64,000 bases of DNA, from contig CANOTP010000003.1 in assembly GCA_947570135.1 (NCBI GenBank), positions 152,197-216,196 of the forward strand, given 5' to 3'. Position 1 is the first letter of the stretch. Every line of letters begins with the position of its first letter. The translations under genes and the position numbers were made by a program. Positions 55,962-63,753 of the stretch are shown here, piece after piece. The DNA comes from an uncultured Candidatus Melainabacteria bacterium (GTDB lineage: Bacteria > Cyanobacteriota > Vampirovibrionia > Gastranaerophilales > Gastranaerophilaceae). The notes beneath the pieces are model-generated. The model was given only the letters and a program-made list of their open reading frames with translations, did no database searches and was not told the DNA's origin.

Positions 55962-56014
55962 ATATTTAACCTTTCTATTAAAATTAACTCATCTGTTTGG
56001 ATTAAAAAATGACA

Positions 56015-56057
56015 CAATATGACAATTGTACTTGACAAAATTGGCTCAATATGACAA
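56015..56057. promoter_or_regulatory. Direct repeats between XRE and prepilin genes
   Basis: CAATATGACAA occurs at 56015-56025 and 56047-56057, 32 bases apart, about three helical turns. The first copy is also part of an inverted ACAAT...ATTGT. A TTGACA lies between them (56032). This layout suits cooperative binding by the divergent XRE protein. Confidence 0.55.
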
Positions 56058-56152
56058 CATGAATATAAGAACTTGTTATTAATCCCCAAGAATTAATCAA
56101 TAAGTTGGTGTATTATAAGTACTTTTATGAAAAAAGAAAGGATTTTAAGAGT

Positions 56153-57004
56153 ATGACAAGAAGATTTGGTTTTACCTTAGCTGAAGGTGCTACGCACGTA
56201 AATTTGCTACAAACTAATGCTAAAGCAGGTTTTACATTAGCAGAAGTTCTTATTACCTTAGGTATTATTGGTGTAGTTGCGGCAATGACAATTCCAACAT
56301 TGATTGCAAACACAAACGGAGCAAAATTTAGATCACAATTTAAGAAAACAATTTCAACATTGAACCAGGCAGGTTTGATGTCACAAGCACAATATGACTT
56401 TGACTACGCGGGTACATCTGCAGCGTGTACGGCTTCTAAAGGTGCAGAAGATCATCCTGAGTCAGTAATGACATTCTGTGCAGTTTTAAATGGTACTTTA
56501 ACAGGTCAAACATATTATGAAGATTTATCAAAAATAAAACGTAGTAATAACGGTAAAGAAGAGTCTTATAAGGTTATAAAAACTTATACGTTGGATGGAG
56601 CAACAGATAATGCTACTCCTACAGGATATCATGCATATACTTTAGCTGATGGTTCTATTGTTGCATTTAAATCCGGTGCTGCCGGTTGTGAATTAGCTAT
56701 TGGTACTCAGTTAACAGATACTATTTTAGCTAGTGCAACTCCTCCTACATCAGAAGGTGGTTCAGATGGTAAAGCTGCTGGTGGTTTGAACGGATGTTTA
56801 GGCTTTATTGACGTGAACGGTGCAACATTACCTAATAAAGAAGTTTCTTGTTCTGCAGGAACTACAAGTAGAAAAGTACAAGAGCCTTGTCCTGTTAAAA
56901 ACGATGCAAATCACATGACAGACATCTTCCCGATTGTGTTCCACGATGCAACTGTTGAACCTGCTTCAAACGCTGCTAAATACGTTTTAACAACAAGTAA
57001 ATAA
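56153..57004 (+). CDS. Prepilin-like protein with a doubled N-terminal signal
   Basis: 283 residues from the ATG at 56153. The N-terminus reads MTRRFGFTLAEGATHVNLLQ, then TNAKAGFTLAEVLITLG: the segment GFTLAE occurs twice, exactly 20 residues apart, before one hydrophobic helix. The DNA repeat GGTTTTACnTTAGCnGAAG is 60 bases apart with two mismatches. Only the second copy is joined to the helix, so it is the expected processing site. The mature part has paired Cys residues (AACTASKG, MTFCAVLNG), a tract GLNGCLGFIDVNGATLPN and ends PASNAAKYVLTTSK. It matches the pseudogene at 22185. Confidence 0.85.
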   Translation: MTRRFGFTLAEGATHVNLLQTNAKAGFTLAEVLITLGIIGVVAAMTIPTLIANTNGAKFRSQFKKTISTLNQAGLMSQAQYDFDYAGTSAACTASKGAEDHPESVMTFCAVLNGTLTGQTYYEDLSKIKRSNNGKEESYKVIKTYTLDGATDNATPTGYHAYTLADGSIVAFKSGAAGCELAIGTQLTDTILASATPPTSEGGSDGKAAGGLNGCLGFIDVNGATLPNKEVSCSAGTTSRKVQEPCPVKNDANHMTDIFPIVFHDATVEPASNAAKYVLTTSK

Positions 57005-57010
57005 CGTATC

Positions 57011-57133
57011 GTCACTCCGTACTTGATACGGAGTCTATCAATGCCAATGTCCCCTTACGGGATGAATCAACATTGACAGATTCTGACTTCCGTCAGAATG
57101 ACAATAAAAATTCCGTGTTAGGCACGGAATGAC
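57011..57133. repeat. Cluster of small palindromic elements
   Basis: Several stem-loops follow one another after the prepilin stop: ACTCCGTA-cttga-TACGGAGT (57013-57034), TTCTGAC-ttcc-GTCAGAA, and ATTCCGTG-ttagg-CACGGAAT. Each has the tail ATGACA or a relative. The stems differ but the arrangement is shared, as in mosaic interspersed palindromes. A fourth pair CAATGT/ACATTG spans 57043-57078. Confidence 0.65.
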
Positions 57134-57192
57134 AGAAAACTTAATACATCAGGTGATACCGAATCACTTGATACGCTTTACATTATCGGACG

Positions 57193-57222
57193 CGGGATTC
57201 ACCTTCCGCGTCCTTTCTCTTG
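57193..57222 (+). terminator. Hairpin GGACGCGG/CCGCGTCC with short T run
   Basis: An 8-pair GC-rich stem with a 10-base loop, followed by TTTCTCTT. It could terminate the prepilin transcript that reads through the palindrome cluster. Confidence 0.55.
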
Positions 57223-57252
57223 GATGTTTAAAAATCAATTCATTTACAATAT

Positions 57253-57380
57253 TGTAACAAAATGTAAAGTTGAATTTAAAGTGTCTCAAAGCTTGTTATA
57301 ATGCCCTATATGATATGATATAATATGGTGAGGCAATTTCTTTTCTTTGAAATTTTTTATACCTGTGTAGGTAAACAAAT
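57253..57380 (+). promoter_or_regulatory. Conserved promoter/leader module, copy B
   Basis: Same three blocks and same spacing as 17356-17483: TGTAACAAAATGTAAAG (57253-57269), 26 bases, a 24-base block beginning TTATAATGCCCTATATGA (57296-57319), 46 bases, then TGTAGGTAAACAA (57366). The next gene starts at 57401. Together with the palindromes it fills the 396-base gap. Confidence 0.65.
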
Positions 57381-57400
57381 CAAAAGAAAGGTTAGGTATT

Positions 57401-57787
57401 ATGACAACAACTGCGACTAATTTAGGGATGGATTCTGTAACAGGCAAGTATAAAGTTTTGATTCAATCAGACAAAGTAAAAGGCGAATGCGTAGTTCGAG
57501 ATTTTGATGATAAGTATGAAGCCCGCAAATTTGCGTATGAGGTTAATCACGAAAAATTAGCAGGACAGCCTAAAGAAGATTGCTACGAATGCCGAGCTCA
57601 AGAAGGTTTTGCTCCAAAACACAAACCGTTGCCTGATAATAAACCAAAACCGATAAAATTGTTGCCTAATTGGATTAAAACTGGATGTGATATGCCTGAA
57701 GACGGTGGAATTACAGGTAGAATCAGGAAAGAAGATATGCGTCCTGATATTTTGAAAAATATTTTCCCAAATCCTACATTGTACTAA
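57401..57787 (+). CDS. Hypothetical protein behind leader copy B
   Basis: 128 residues: MTTTATNLGMDSVTGKYKVL at the start, a C-x-x-C pair (DCYECRAQEG), a Pro/Lys-rich stretch (KHKPLPDNKPKPIKLLP) and an end RPDILKNIFPNPTLY. No signal peptide. AAAGGTTAG precedes the ATG. Its N-terminus and that of the 17496 protein share a loose pattern (G-K-Y in the first 25 residues, charged helix after), too weak to call homology. Confidence 0.55.
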   Translation: MTTTATNLGMDSVTGKYKVLIQSDKVKGECVVRDFDDKYEARKFAYEVNHEKLAGQPKEDCYECRAQEGFAPKHKPLPDNKPKPIKLLPNWIKTGCDMPEDGGITGRIRKEDMRPDILKNIFPNPTLY

Positions 57788-57821
57788 GATTTTAGCAAAT
57801 TTAAAATAAAGGAGAAAAATT

Positions 57822-58139
57822 ATGCCAACAAATTCAGTAACAACCTTTCCAAATTCAACTGTCCGAGTAGAAACAACAACATATAATGCTGCAGATAAAA
57901 TAAATGGCGCTAAATATTGGGATTCAAAAAAAGTATATTTAGCACAGGATAATCCTTTAAGACAAGCAAATGTTGATCATTTCTTAACTCAAACTACGGA
58001 TGGAACGAAAGCTGTTTCAATTGTGACAAAAGATGGTAAAAAATTTGCAACAACATATATAAAAGACGGAAAACTATTTGGCGAAATAAAACATGTTGTA
58101 AGATTTTTGAAAGATAATATTGGAAAAGTCAAATTATAA
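57822..58139 (+). CDS. Hypothetical protein (105 aa)
   Basis: MPTNSVTTFPNSTVRVETTT at the start, Thr/Asn-rich, then a more regular part with KAVSIVTKDGKKFATTYIKD and HVVRFLKDNIGKVKL. AAAGGAGAAAAA gives a strong ribosome site. It follows 57401 by 34 bases in one operon and is ended by a strong terminator. Confidence 0.6.
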   Translation: MPTNSVTTFPNSTVRVETTTYNAADKINGAKYWDSKKVYLAQDNPLRQANVDHFLTQTTDGTKAVSIVTKDGKKFATTYIKDGKLFGEIKHVVRFLKDNIGKVKL

Positions 58140-58157
58140 AAAGTCTTAAGAACTATT

Positions 58158-58188
58158 AAGGCGCGGCGATAAAATCGCCGCGCCTTCT
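58158..58188 (+). terminator. Terminator hairpin
   Basis: AAGGCGCGGCGA and its perfect complement, loop TAAAA, 12 pairs. It lies 19 bases after the stop at 58139. The trailing T run is short. Confidence 0.8.
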
Positions 58189-58220
58189 GTATATGTGCAA
58201 AATTGTTATTTGTTTCCCCA

Positions 58221-58883
58221 TTACCAGTTATTACGAGTTAAGGTTTGTTTTCCGTTTTTGTCGTAAAGCTTATCTTTGTACCAAACGCCTTGAAACTCTT
58301 TGTCCGGCCCGAACATATATTGTAAGTCCCGTGATACAAAATATATTGCACTGCTTAATTTACCTTTTCTGTCATATTGCATTGATGTATAAGGGAAGTT
58401 CGGATACTCATCAGACATAATATCTGCGTAATACATTTTTCCGAACGGTGAATAATAAAATGCTTGGCGAGGGTTATCTTTATACTGGATTGCGTAAATC
58501 ATCAGGGTATCATTTTTATAATAAAACGCACAGTATTTTGCTTCTTCATCCTCTGTAATTCCGTTATTTACATAGAAATAGTGGTGTTTGAAGTTTCTGT
58601 CTTTCATAAAAGGCTTGAACTTTGTTTTGAATTCTTCCTTGTCAAAAGCAATTTTACTTGTGTTTGTTTCAAAAAGCTTTGTTTTGAACTCTTTTATATA
58701 TTCTTCACGCTGTTGTTGAGAAACGTCAAGCCAATCAAAGGTTACGGTAATTTCGGCTTTAGGTGTTGTTTGTTCTTGTTGAATCGGTTTTTGTTCGACT
58801 TCAAATATTTCTTCAGGGATTGCGTAACAAGCAGTGGAGCTTGCAAGTAAAATTGCTGCTATAGTTATTAGAAATCTTTTCAT
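58221..58883 (-). CDS. Exported protein of unknown function
   Basis: 220 residues with a signal peptide (KRFLITIAAILLASSTACYA). A Cys near the cleavage site could be a lipobox but the context (S-T-A-C) is only fair. The mature part has a Gln/Pro-rich linker, a helical region (QQQREEYIKEFKTKLFETNT) and Tyr-rich strands (FYYSPFGKMYYADI, FPYTSMQYDRKGKLSSAIYF) that resemble MORN or toxin-immunity-like repeats with Y-D-x-x-G. Function not known. Confidence 0.6.
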   Translation of the reverse strand: MKRFLITIAAILLASSTACYAIPEEIFEVEQKPIQQEQTTPKAEITVTFDWLDVSQQQREEYIKEFKTKLFETNTSKIAFDKEEFKTKFKPFMKDRNFKHHYFYVNNGITEDEEAKYCAFYYKNDTLMIYAIQYKDNPRQAFYYSPFGKMYYADIMSDEYPNFPYTSMQYDRKGKLSSAIYFVSRDLQYMFGPDKEFQGVWYKDKLYDKNGKQTLTRNNW

Positions 58884-58905
58884 TTTATAATCCTCTTTTT
58901 ATTTT

Positions 58906-58932
58906 GTCACCCTGAACTTGATACGGAGTGAC
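58906..58932. repeat. Palindromic element, single copy
   Basis: GTCACCCTGAACTTGATACG followed by GAGTGAC, upstream of the 58883 gene. It shares ACTTGATACGGAGT with the element at 57011 but its stem is imperfect. Confidence 0.6.
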
Positions 58933-58934
58933 GA

Positions 58935-59606
58935 TTACTCCTTAAGCATATTATATCCGAGCCTTAATTTAATCGACATCATATTATCTTCTGTGTCCAT
59001 AAATAATAAATTTTCACTAATTGCATAGTTTTCGGGAGTAATAATCCCGTTGATTTCAAACCCCGTAAAGTTATTATTTTCATCTCGTTTTGTTTTGGTT
59101 GCAAGAGCGTAAATAAACGCTGCCATGTCGTGTTTGTCGATTAAGTTATCACCGCCCGTTGTTTCACCGTGAGCGGAAAGTTTATTAAAACCGTTTCTTA
59201 TTTGGACTTTGACCTGGGAAATGTACTCAGGCTTGTTCATAATATCGTAATGTCCGAATCTGTACTTTAATTGATAAGCTTCGTACTGATGATAATCAAG
59301 TTTTCCCGTAAGATTTCCTGTTTCTTTTGCCATAAAAAGCAGATAAGAAGTTGCTAAATCTCTGATTTCGTCTTTAAATGTTTTATCAAGTTTATCATAA
59401 TCTTCTTGGGTTTTGTTTTCCTTAGCAGCAAGGTTGCGCCAGGATTTTGAAACGACATCAAAAGATTCCGCTTTCGGGTTGGTGATGCCGCTTTGGACAA
59501 CCATATCATTTAAAATAAGGGCAAAAGCTTCTCCAAGTTCAGCATTTCCGCCTGATAACTCCTTTAAAATAGAAGTTCTTTGAATGTTTTGCCCAAAATT
59601 GTTCAT
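58935..59606 (-). CDS. Hypothetical cytosolic protein
   Basis: 223 residues, mainly helical. Residues about 140-165 (SAHGETTGGDNLIDKHDMAAFIYAL) look a little like an EF-hand loop and helix, but the Asp spacing is not canonical. The C-terminus LLFMDTEDNMMSIKLRLGYN may be beta. No signal. It is followed by a terminator-less gap and preceded by the activase gene 11 bases upstream, so the two are probably cotranscribed. Confidence 0.55.
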   Translation of the reverse strand: MNNFGQNIQRTSILKELSGGNAELGEAFALILNDMVVQSGITNPKAESFDVVSKSWRNLAAKENKTQEDYDKLDKTFKDEIRDLATSYLLFMAKETGNLTGKLDYHQYEAYQLKYRFGHYDIMNKPEYISQVKVQIRNGFNKLSAHGETTGGDNLIDKHDMAAFIYALATKTKRDENNNFTGFEINGIITPENYAISENLLFMDTEDNMMSIKLRLGYNMLKE

Positions 59607-59617
59607 TAAAATTTATC

Positions 59618-60622
59618 CTAACTTATGTCCCAACGTCCGCAAGTTCCGCCCCAGCGCGCGATAATATTGCCTTTAACATCTTTAATTTTTTCAACATGCT
59701 GAACTTTATTAACGCCTTCAACGATTGTAATAACTTCACAATTGTTTGAACAGCCTGTACATGTACATGTGATTGATGAAAAATGCATATCAGCAACGTT
59801 CCAGCCTTTGAATTTTGTCGGAACTTCCGTATACTGGTGGTTTTCCATTGCAAGAAGTGCCGCACCGATTGCACCCATTGTCTGGTGGTTTTCTGGAACT
59901 ACGATTTTGGTGTTAAGTGCTTCTTCAAACGCCTTAACCATACCTGTATTTGTTGCAACACCGCCCTGGAAAGATACTGTCGGAAGAAGTTCTTTACCTA
60001 ACGCAAGGTTACTTAAGTAGTTTCTTACAAGTGCCTGACAAAGGCCGTAAAGTAAGTCTTCTACAGGGTAGCCTAATTGTTGTTTGTGGATTAAATCCGA
60101 TTCGGCGAAAACTCCGCATCTTCCTGCGATTCTTGCAGGGTTTGTTGATTTTAACGCAGTCGGACCGAATTCTTCAATCGGAACATTTAATCTTTGTGCC
60201 TGGTGGTCTAAGAAACTTCCCGTACCTGCCGCGCAAACCGTATTCATTGCAAAATCCGTTACGATACCGTCGCGAAGGATGATAATTTTACTGTCCTGAC
60301 CGCCTATTTCCAAGATTGTTTGAACCCCGGGAATATTGGTGCTTGCAGCAACCGCGTGTGCGGTAATTTCGTTTTTAACGACATCCGCTCCGACTAATGA
60401 ACCCGCTAAAGCTCGTCCTGAGCCTGTTGTTCCGACACCTTTAACTTCATAATCCGTGATTCTTTTTTCGTATAATTTATTCAAACCTGTTTGGACAGCC
60501 AACACTGGTTTGCCTGCAGTTTTTAGCATTACGCTGTCTACATATTTTCCTGTTTCATCAACTAAAGCCAGTTTAGTTGTTACTGATCCTACGTCTATCC
60601 CTAAATATACTGTTAAACTCAT
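59618..60622 (-). CDS. Acyl-CoA dehydratase activase (BadF/HgdC type)
   Basis: 334 residues. An ASKHA-fold ATPase with D-V-G-S-V-T-T-K-L near the start, GVGTTGSGR, EIGGQDSK and the cluster-binding Cys residues in NTVCAAGTGSFLDHQ and AGRCGVFAESD, which hold one [4Fe-4S] between two subunits. It uses ATP to drive an electron into a 2-hydroxyacyl-CoA dehydratase or benzoyl-CoA reductase-like enzyme. The C-terminal 60 residues add a Cys-rich part (ITCTCTGCSNNCEV, GGTCGRWD). No dehydratase subunit is seen here. Confidence 0.88.
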   Translation of the reverse strand: MSLTVYLGIDVGSVTTKLALVDETGKYVDSVMLKTAGKPVLAVQTGLNKLYEKRITDYEVKGVGTTGSGRALAGSLVGADVVKNEITAHAVAASTNIPGVQTILEIGGQDSKIIILRDGIVTDFAMNTVCAAGTGSFLDHQAQRLNVPIEEFGPTALKSTNPARIAGRCGVFAESDLIHKQQLGYPVEDLLYGLCQALVRNYLSNLALGKELLPTVSFQGGVATNTGMVKAFEEALNTKIVVPENHQTMGAIGAALLAMENHQYTEVPTKFKGWNVADMHFSSITCTCTGCSNNCEVITIVEGVNKVQHVEKIKDVKGNIIARWGGTCGRWDIS

Positions 60623-60687
60623 TTCTTTTTCCTTTACTATAACAGTATAATAATAGCATAAACATTAAGGTTTGGACAATATTTTAT

Positions 60688-60867
60688 TTAATGCATAATA
60701 TCATTTTTGTTAAGCTCGCCGACGTAATCTATCGGACTTTCGTTCGGAAGGCTTTCAAAATAATCCGATAACATCTTTTCTATATTTGATATTTTGCAAA
60801 AATTACTTAATTTTCTTATCTTTTGATCTAAATCAAGGGTGGTTCCCTGTTGCAGTGCAATTTCCAT
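60688..60867 (-). CDS. Small hypothetical protein (59 aa)
   Basis: MEIALQQGTTLDLDQKIRKL at the start and an end ESPIDYVGELNKNDIMH, mostly helical and acidic. GCGAGGAGATTA contains a strong GAGGAG ribosome site 9 bases before the ATG. It is 65 bases before the activase gene in the same direction. Family not recognised. Confidence 0.6.
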   Translation of the reverse strand: MEIALQQGTTLDLDQKIRKLSNFCKISNIEKMLSDYFESLPNESPIDYVGELNKNDIMH

Positions 60868-60987
60868 TAGTGTATAATCTCCTCGCTATATATTATATAA
60901 ACCCGCATTTCTTGTAAAAAATACACTTTTTTAAGTTTTATTAAATATCTACATTGTTTATACTATTAAATTTTTCGGATTTTCCAT

Positions 60988-60993
60988 TATACT
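60988..60993 (+). promoter_or_regulatory. -10 box of the 61001 gene (leaderless type)
   Basis: TATACT ends 7 bases before the ATG at 61001 and there is no ribosome site in between. Confidence 0.45.
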
Positions 60994-61000
60994 GGTATAT

Positions 61001-61891
61001 ATGAGAAAGATTATATTAACAATTTTATTAACTTTGGTTATAACGGGTGTTTATCAGCCTGCTAAGGCGTCTTTAATTTCTGATTATGCTTATCGCAGAG
61101 AACAGATTAAAGAGTCAAGACAGGATGTTAAGGCTATAAAAGATTTATTTAAAAAGCAGGCGTACTATGCCAATAAACATGATTCAAAAGGGCTTGCCGC
61201 TTTATATGATGATAAATATATGAATAATGACGGATTCAATAAAGAGGTTTACTTTAAAAGTATAGAATCTACCTGGGAAGCTTGTGAGGATTTGTCTTAT
61301 TCAACAAGAATCTTATCAATTTCCGTTAACGGAGATTACGCAACCGTTGATGTTGAAGAAACTGCTAACGGAACTGTTGTTGAAAAGTATGATTATATGC
61401 AGATTGCAGGCGAAATCCATTCATTATCCGAAGGGATTTATCATTTGGTGAAAATTAACGGCAAATGGTATATCGCAGGTGAAACTTCAATTTCTGATGA
61501 ATCATCTTTATTATACGGGGATGCCAGATTTATGAATATTGATTTGCAGGTTCCCGCACAAGTAGGCTCAGGAGATGATTATACAACAACTTTGAAAGTT
61601 GATGCGGATGATGATAATTTTATCCTTGGCTCAATTGATCATGATTTGGTAACTTATCCGACAAAGCCGCCAAGAAATGAATTAAGAGCACTTCCGCGCT
61701 CAGGTGAGTTGGAAAGGATTATCAAAGCAAATACTGATAATATAAATGAGTATGCTGTAGCTTCTCTTGCAATATCTAAAGTTACCCCTATGGGCGAAGA
61801 TAATGTAAAAATAAGAATGGCAGGGCTAGCTTGTATTATGAAAAGAATTAATGTTGTTCCGAAAAATAATTTTGTAAAGTTGGAGGACTAA
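61001..61891 (+). CDS. Exported protein with NTF2/SnoaL-like domain
   Basis: 296 residues with a signal peptide (RKIILTILLTLVITGVYQPAKA). Residues about 45-165 form an NTF2-like cone: helical start IKDLFKKQAYYANKHDSKGL, then strands including YATVDVEETANGTVVEKYDY and YHLVKINGKWYIAGET. The rest is beta-rich with acidic D-A-D-D-D-N. Probably periplasmic. Its gene leads lspA by 4 bases. Confidence 0.65.
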   Translation: MRKIILTILLTLVITGVYQPAKASLISDYAYRREQIKESRQDVKAIKDLFKKQAYYANKHDSKGLAALYDDKYMNNDGFNKEVYFKSIESTWEACEDLSYSTRILSISVNGDYATVDVEETANGTVVEKYDYMQIAGEIHSLSEGIYHLVKINGKWYIAGETSISDESSLLYGDARFMNIDLQVPAQVGSGDDYTTTLKVDADDDNFILGSIDHDLVTYPTKPPRNELRALPRSGELERIIKANTDNINEYAVASLAISKVTPMGEDNVKIRMAGLACIMKRINVVPKNNFVKLED

Positions 61892-61895
61892 AGTT

Positions 61896-62360
61896 TTGAA
61901 TACTTCTGTCGGTAAATATATTTATTTCATACTTTGTTTTATATTTTGGCTGTTTTTGGCGTTGTTTTCGTCAAAGCTTATTGTTGATAACCTGACTTCA
62001 GGGCATCATTATTCTAATTTGGTATTCAGTCTTCACTATGTAAAAAACAGCGGAGCAGCGTTCAGTTTGCTTCAAAATGCAAGAGAATTTTTGATTATTG
62101 TATCAATTGTTGCAACTACGTTTCTGTTTATGTATGTTCATAACCATATCAGAAATATTCATCTTATTTCTGTTTCTTTCATCTCGTTATTAAGTGCTGG
62201 AATTATGGCAAATTGTCACGAAAGAATCGTTCTGGGGTTTGTCAGAGATTATATTCAATTGAACTTTATCAATTTCCCTATTTTTAACGTTGCCGATATC
62301 TTTATAACAATTGGTGTTATAGCATTTGTTTGCATTCTAACATTTTATAAAGGTAAATAG
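61896..62360 (+). CDS. lspA: Lipoprotein signal peptidase
   Basis: 154 residues starting at TTG 61896 after GGAGG. Four membrane helices. It cleaves prolipoproteins before the lipidated Cys. The motif V-K-N-S-G-A-A-F-S and the catalytic Asp pair in V-R-D-Y-I and F-N-V-A-D are present. The usual G-N-x-x-D-R reads A-N-C-H-E-R here, a conservative change. It would process lipoproteins such as that at 3462. Confidence 0.93.
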   Translation: MNTSVGKYIYFILCFIFWLFLALFSSKLIVDNLTSGHHYSNLVFSLHYVKNSGAAFSLLQNAREFLIIVSIVATTFLFMYVHNHIRNIHLISVSFISLLSAGIMANCHERIVLGFVRDYIQLNFINFPIFNVADIFITIGVIAFVCILTFYKGK

Positions 62361-62361
62361 T

Positions 62362-63276
62362 ATGGAGCTTTTGGCAGATGAAACAAACGAAGGTTTACGG
62401 CTTGATGCTTATCTTGCAGAACTTTATGACGGGGTTTCCCGTTCAAAGGTTCAAAATGCGATAAAGACGGGAAAAGTCACGGTTAACGGGGGTGAAAAAA
62501 AGCCTTCGTATGTCTTAAAAGAAGGTGACAGGATTGAGTTTGAAAGCCTTGTTGAAGATAAGCTTCTAAAAATCGAGCCTGAAAATATTTCGCTTGAAGT
62601 TGTTTGGGAAGATGAGAATATGGCTGTTGTTAATAAACCTTCAGGCATGCTGACTCATCCTACACCGTTAGAAACCTCAGGAACATTGGTTAATGCACTT
62701 TTATTTAAATTTGGCGAAAATTTGTCCGATTTAAACGGTGAGTTCAGACGCGGGATTGTCCACAGGCTTGATAGGAACACATCAGGGCTTTTGATGATTG
62801 CTAAAAACAATAAAACCCACGAATATCTTGCCGATATGATTAGGGAACATAACCTGACAAAAAAATATCACGCTGTGTTAAAAGGTGATTATCCGAGGGA
62901 TTTGGATATTATAGAAGAACCGATTTCAAGACATAAAAATCAGCCTCACAAAATGGCTGTAAATCCTGACGGGAAACCCAGCCGTACGGAATTAAAAGTA
63001 TTAGAACGGTTTGGTGAAGCAACTTATGTTGAATTAAATCTTGTAACGGGCAGAACTCATCAAATAAGGGTTCATACAAGCTATAAAAAGCATCCTGTAT
63101 ATAATGACACACTTTACGGCGCGGGAGTCGGGAAGGTTAAGACCGATGAGCAGGTTCTGCAATCGTTTTATCTGAGATTTGCAAAACCGTTTTCAGCAGA
63201 GATAATTGAATTATCGTTAGGACCCGATAAAAAATTAGCGAAGGTTTTGACTTATTTTAGAAACAGGAGAGTTTAA
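62362..63276 (+). CDS. rluD: RluA/RluD-family pseudouridine synthase
   Basis: 304 residues. An S4 RNA-binding domain (LRLDAYLAELYDGVSRSKVQ) precedes the catalytic domain with the Asp of G-I-V-H-R-L-D-R-N-T-S-G-L and GRTHQIRVH. It makes pseudouridines in 23S rRNA; the exact positions (RluD, RluC or RluA type) cannot be settled by eye. It starts 1 base after the lspA stop, the usual lspA-rluD pairing. Confidence 0.92.
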   Translation: MELLADETNEGLRLDAYLAELYDGVSRSKVQNAIKTGKVTVNGGEKKPSYVLKEGDRIEFESLVEDKLLKIEPENISLEVVWEDENMAVVNKPSGMLTHPTPLETSGTLVNALLFKFGENLSDLNGEFRRGIVHRLDRNTSGLLMIAKNNKTHEYLADMIREHNLTKKYHAVLKGDYPRDLDIIEEPISRHKNQPHKMAVNPDGKPSRTELKVLERFGEATYVELNLVTGRTHQIRVHTSYKKHPVYNDTLYGAGVGKVKTDEQVLQSFYLRFAKPFSAEIIELSLGPDKKLAKVLTYFRNRRV

Positions 63277-63277
63277 A

Positions 63278-63736
63278 ATGAGAAGAGTTTTTTTAGTACT
63301 CAGTGTTATAATATTGATTTTCGGCTTATACATTGCGTTTATGAATACAGGAAATACCGTTAATATAAATGTTTTATATAGTAACATGCTTGATGCTCAA
63401 ACGCAGGCAGGTTGGGCTGAACAAGGCGGGTTCTTTGTTAAACAAATGAATTTGGCTGCCTATACACTGTCATTGTTGATTGGTGGAATCTTTGTCGGCG
63501 GCGGGATTGTTTATATGTTCTGGCATGCTGCTAAAGATAAATTGAAAGCTTACCAAAGAGAGCTTGAAAAAACGTCTATTACAGGCACAAATAGCGCCTC
63601 TCGTGTCGAAGTCTTGGAAGCTAAGATTAAGACTTTAGAAAAAGCGTTTAATACAGTGATTGATGAGCGTACCCAATTAGAAGTACAAATAAAAACGTTA
63701 AATGCCGAGCTTGACAGTTTAAATAAAGATAAATAA
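63278..63736 (+). CDS. lapA: LapA-domain membrane protein
   Basis: 152 residues. Two membrane helices (VFLVLSVIILIFGLYIAFMN and LAAYTLSLLIGGIFVGGGIV), with T-G-N-T-V-N-I-N-V between, as in DUF1049/LapA proteins, then a coiled coil to the end (VEVLEAKIKTLEKAFNTVID). LapA homologues help organise envelope lipopolysaccharide assembly; the role here is inferred. One base separates it from the rluD-like gene. Confidence 0.75.
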   Translation: MRRVFLVLSVIILIFGLYIAFMNTGNTVNINVLYSNMLDAQTQAGWAEQGGFFVKQMNLAAYTLSLLIGGIFVGGGIVYMFWHAAKDKLKAYQRELEKTSITGTNSASRVEVLEAKIKTLEKAFNTVIDERTQLEVQIKTLNAELDSLNKDK

Positions 63737-63753
63737 ATGAAAGGAAGAAAAGT

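Noticed and set aside
57011-57133. CRISPR array
   Set aside because: The units are palindromes of varying sequence and spacing with no identical repeats and no cas genes.
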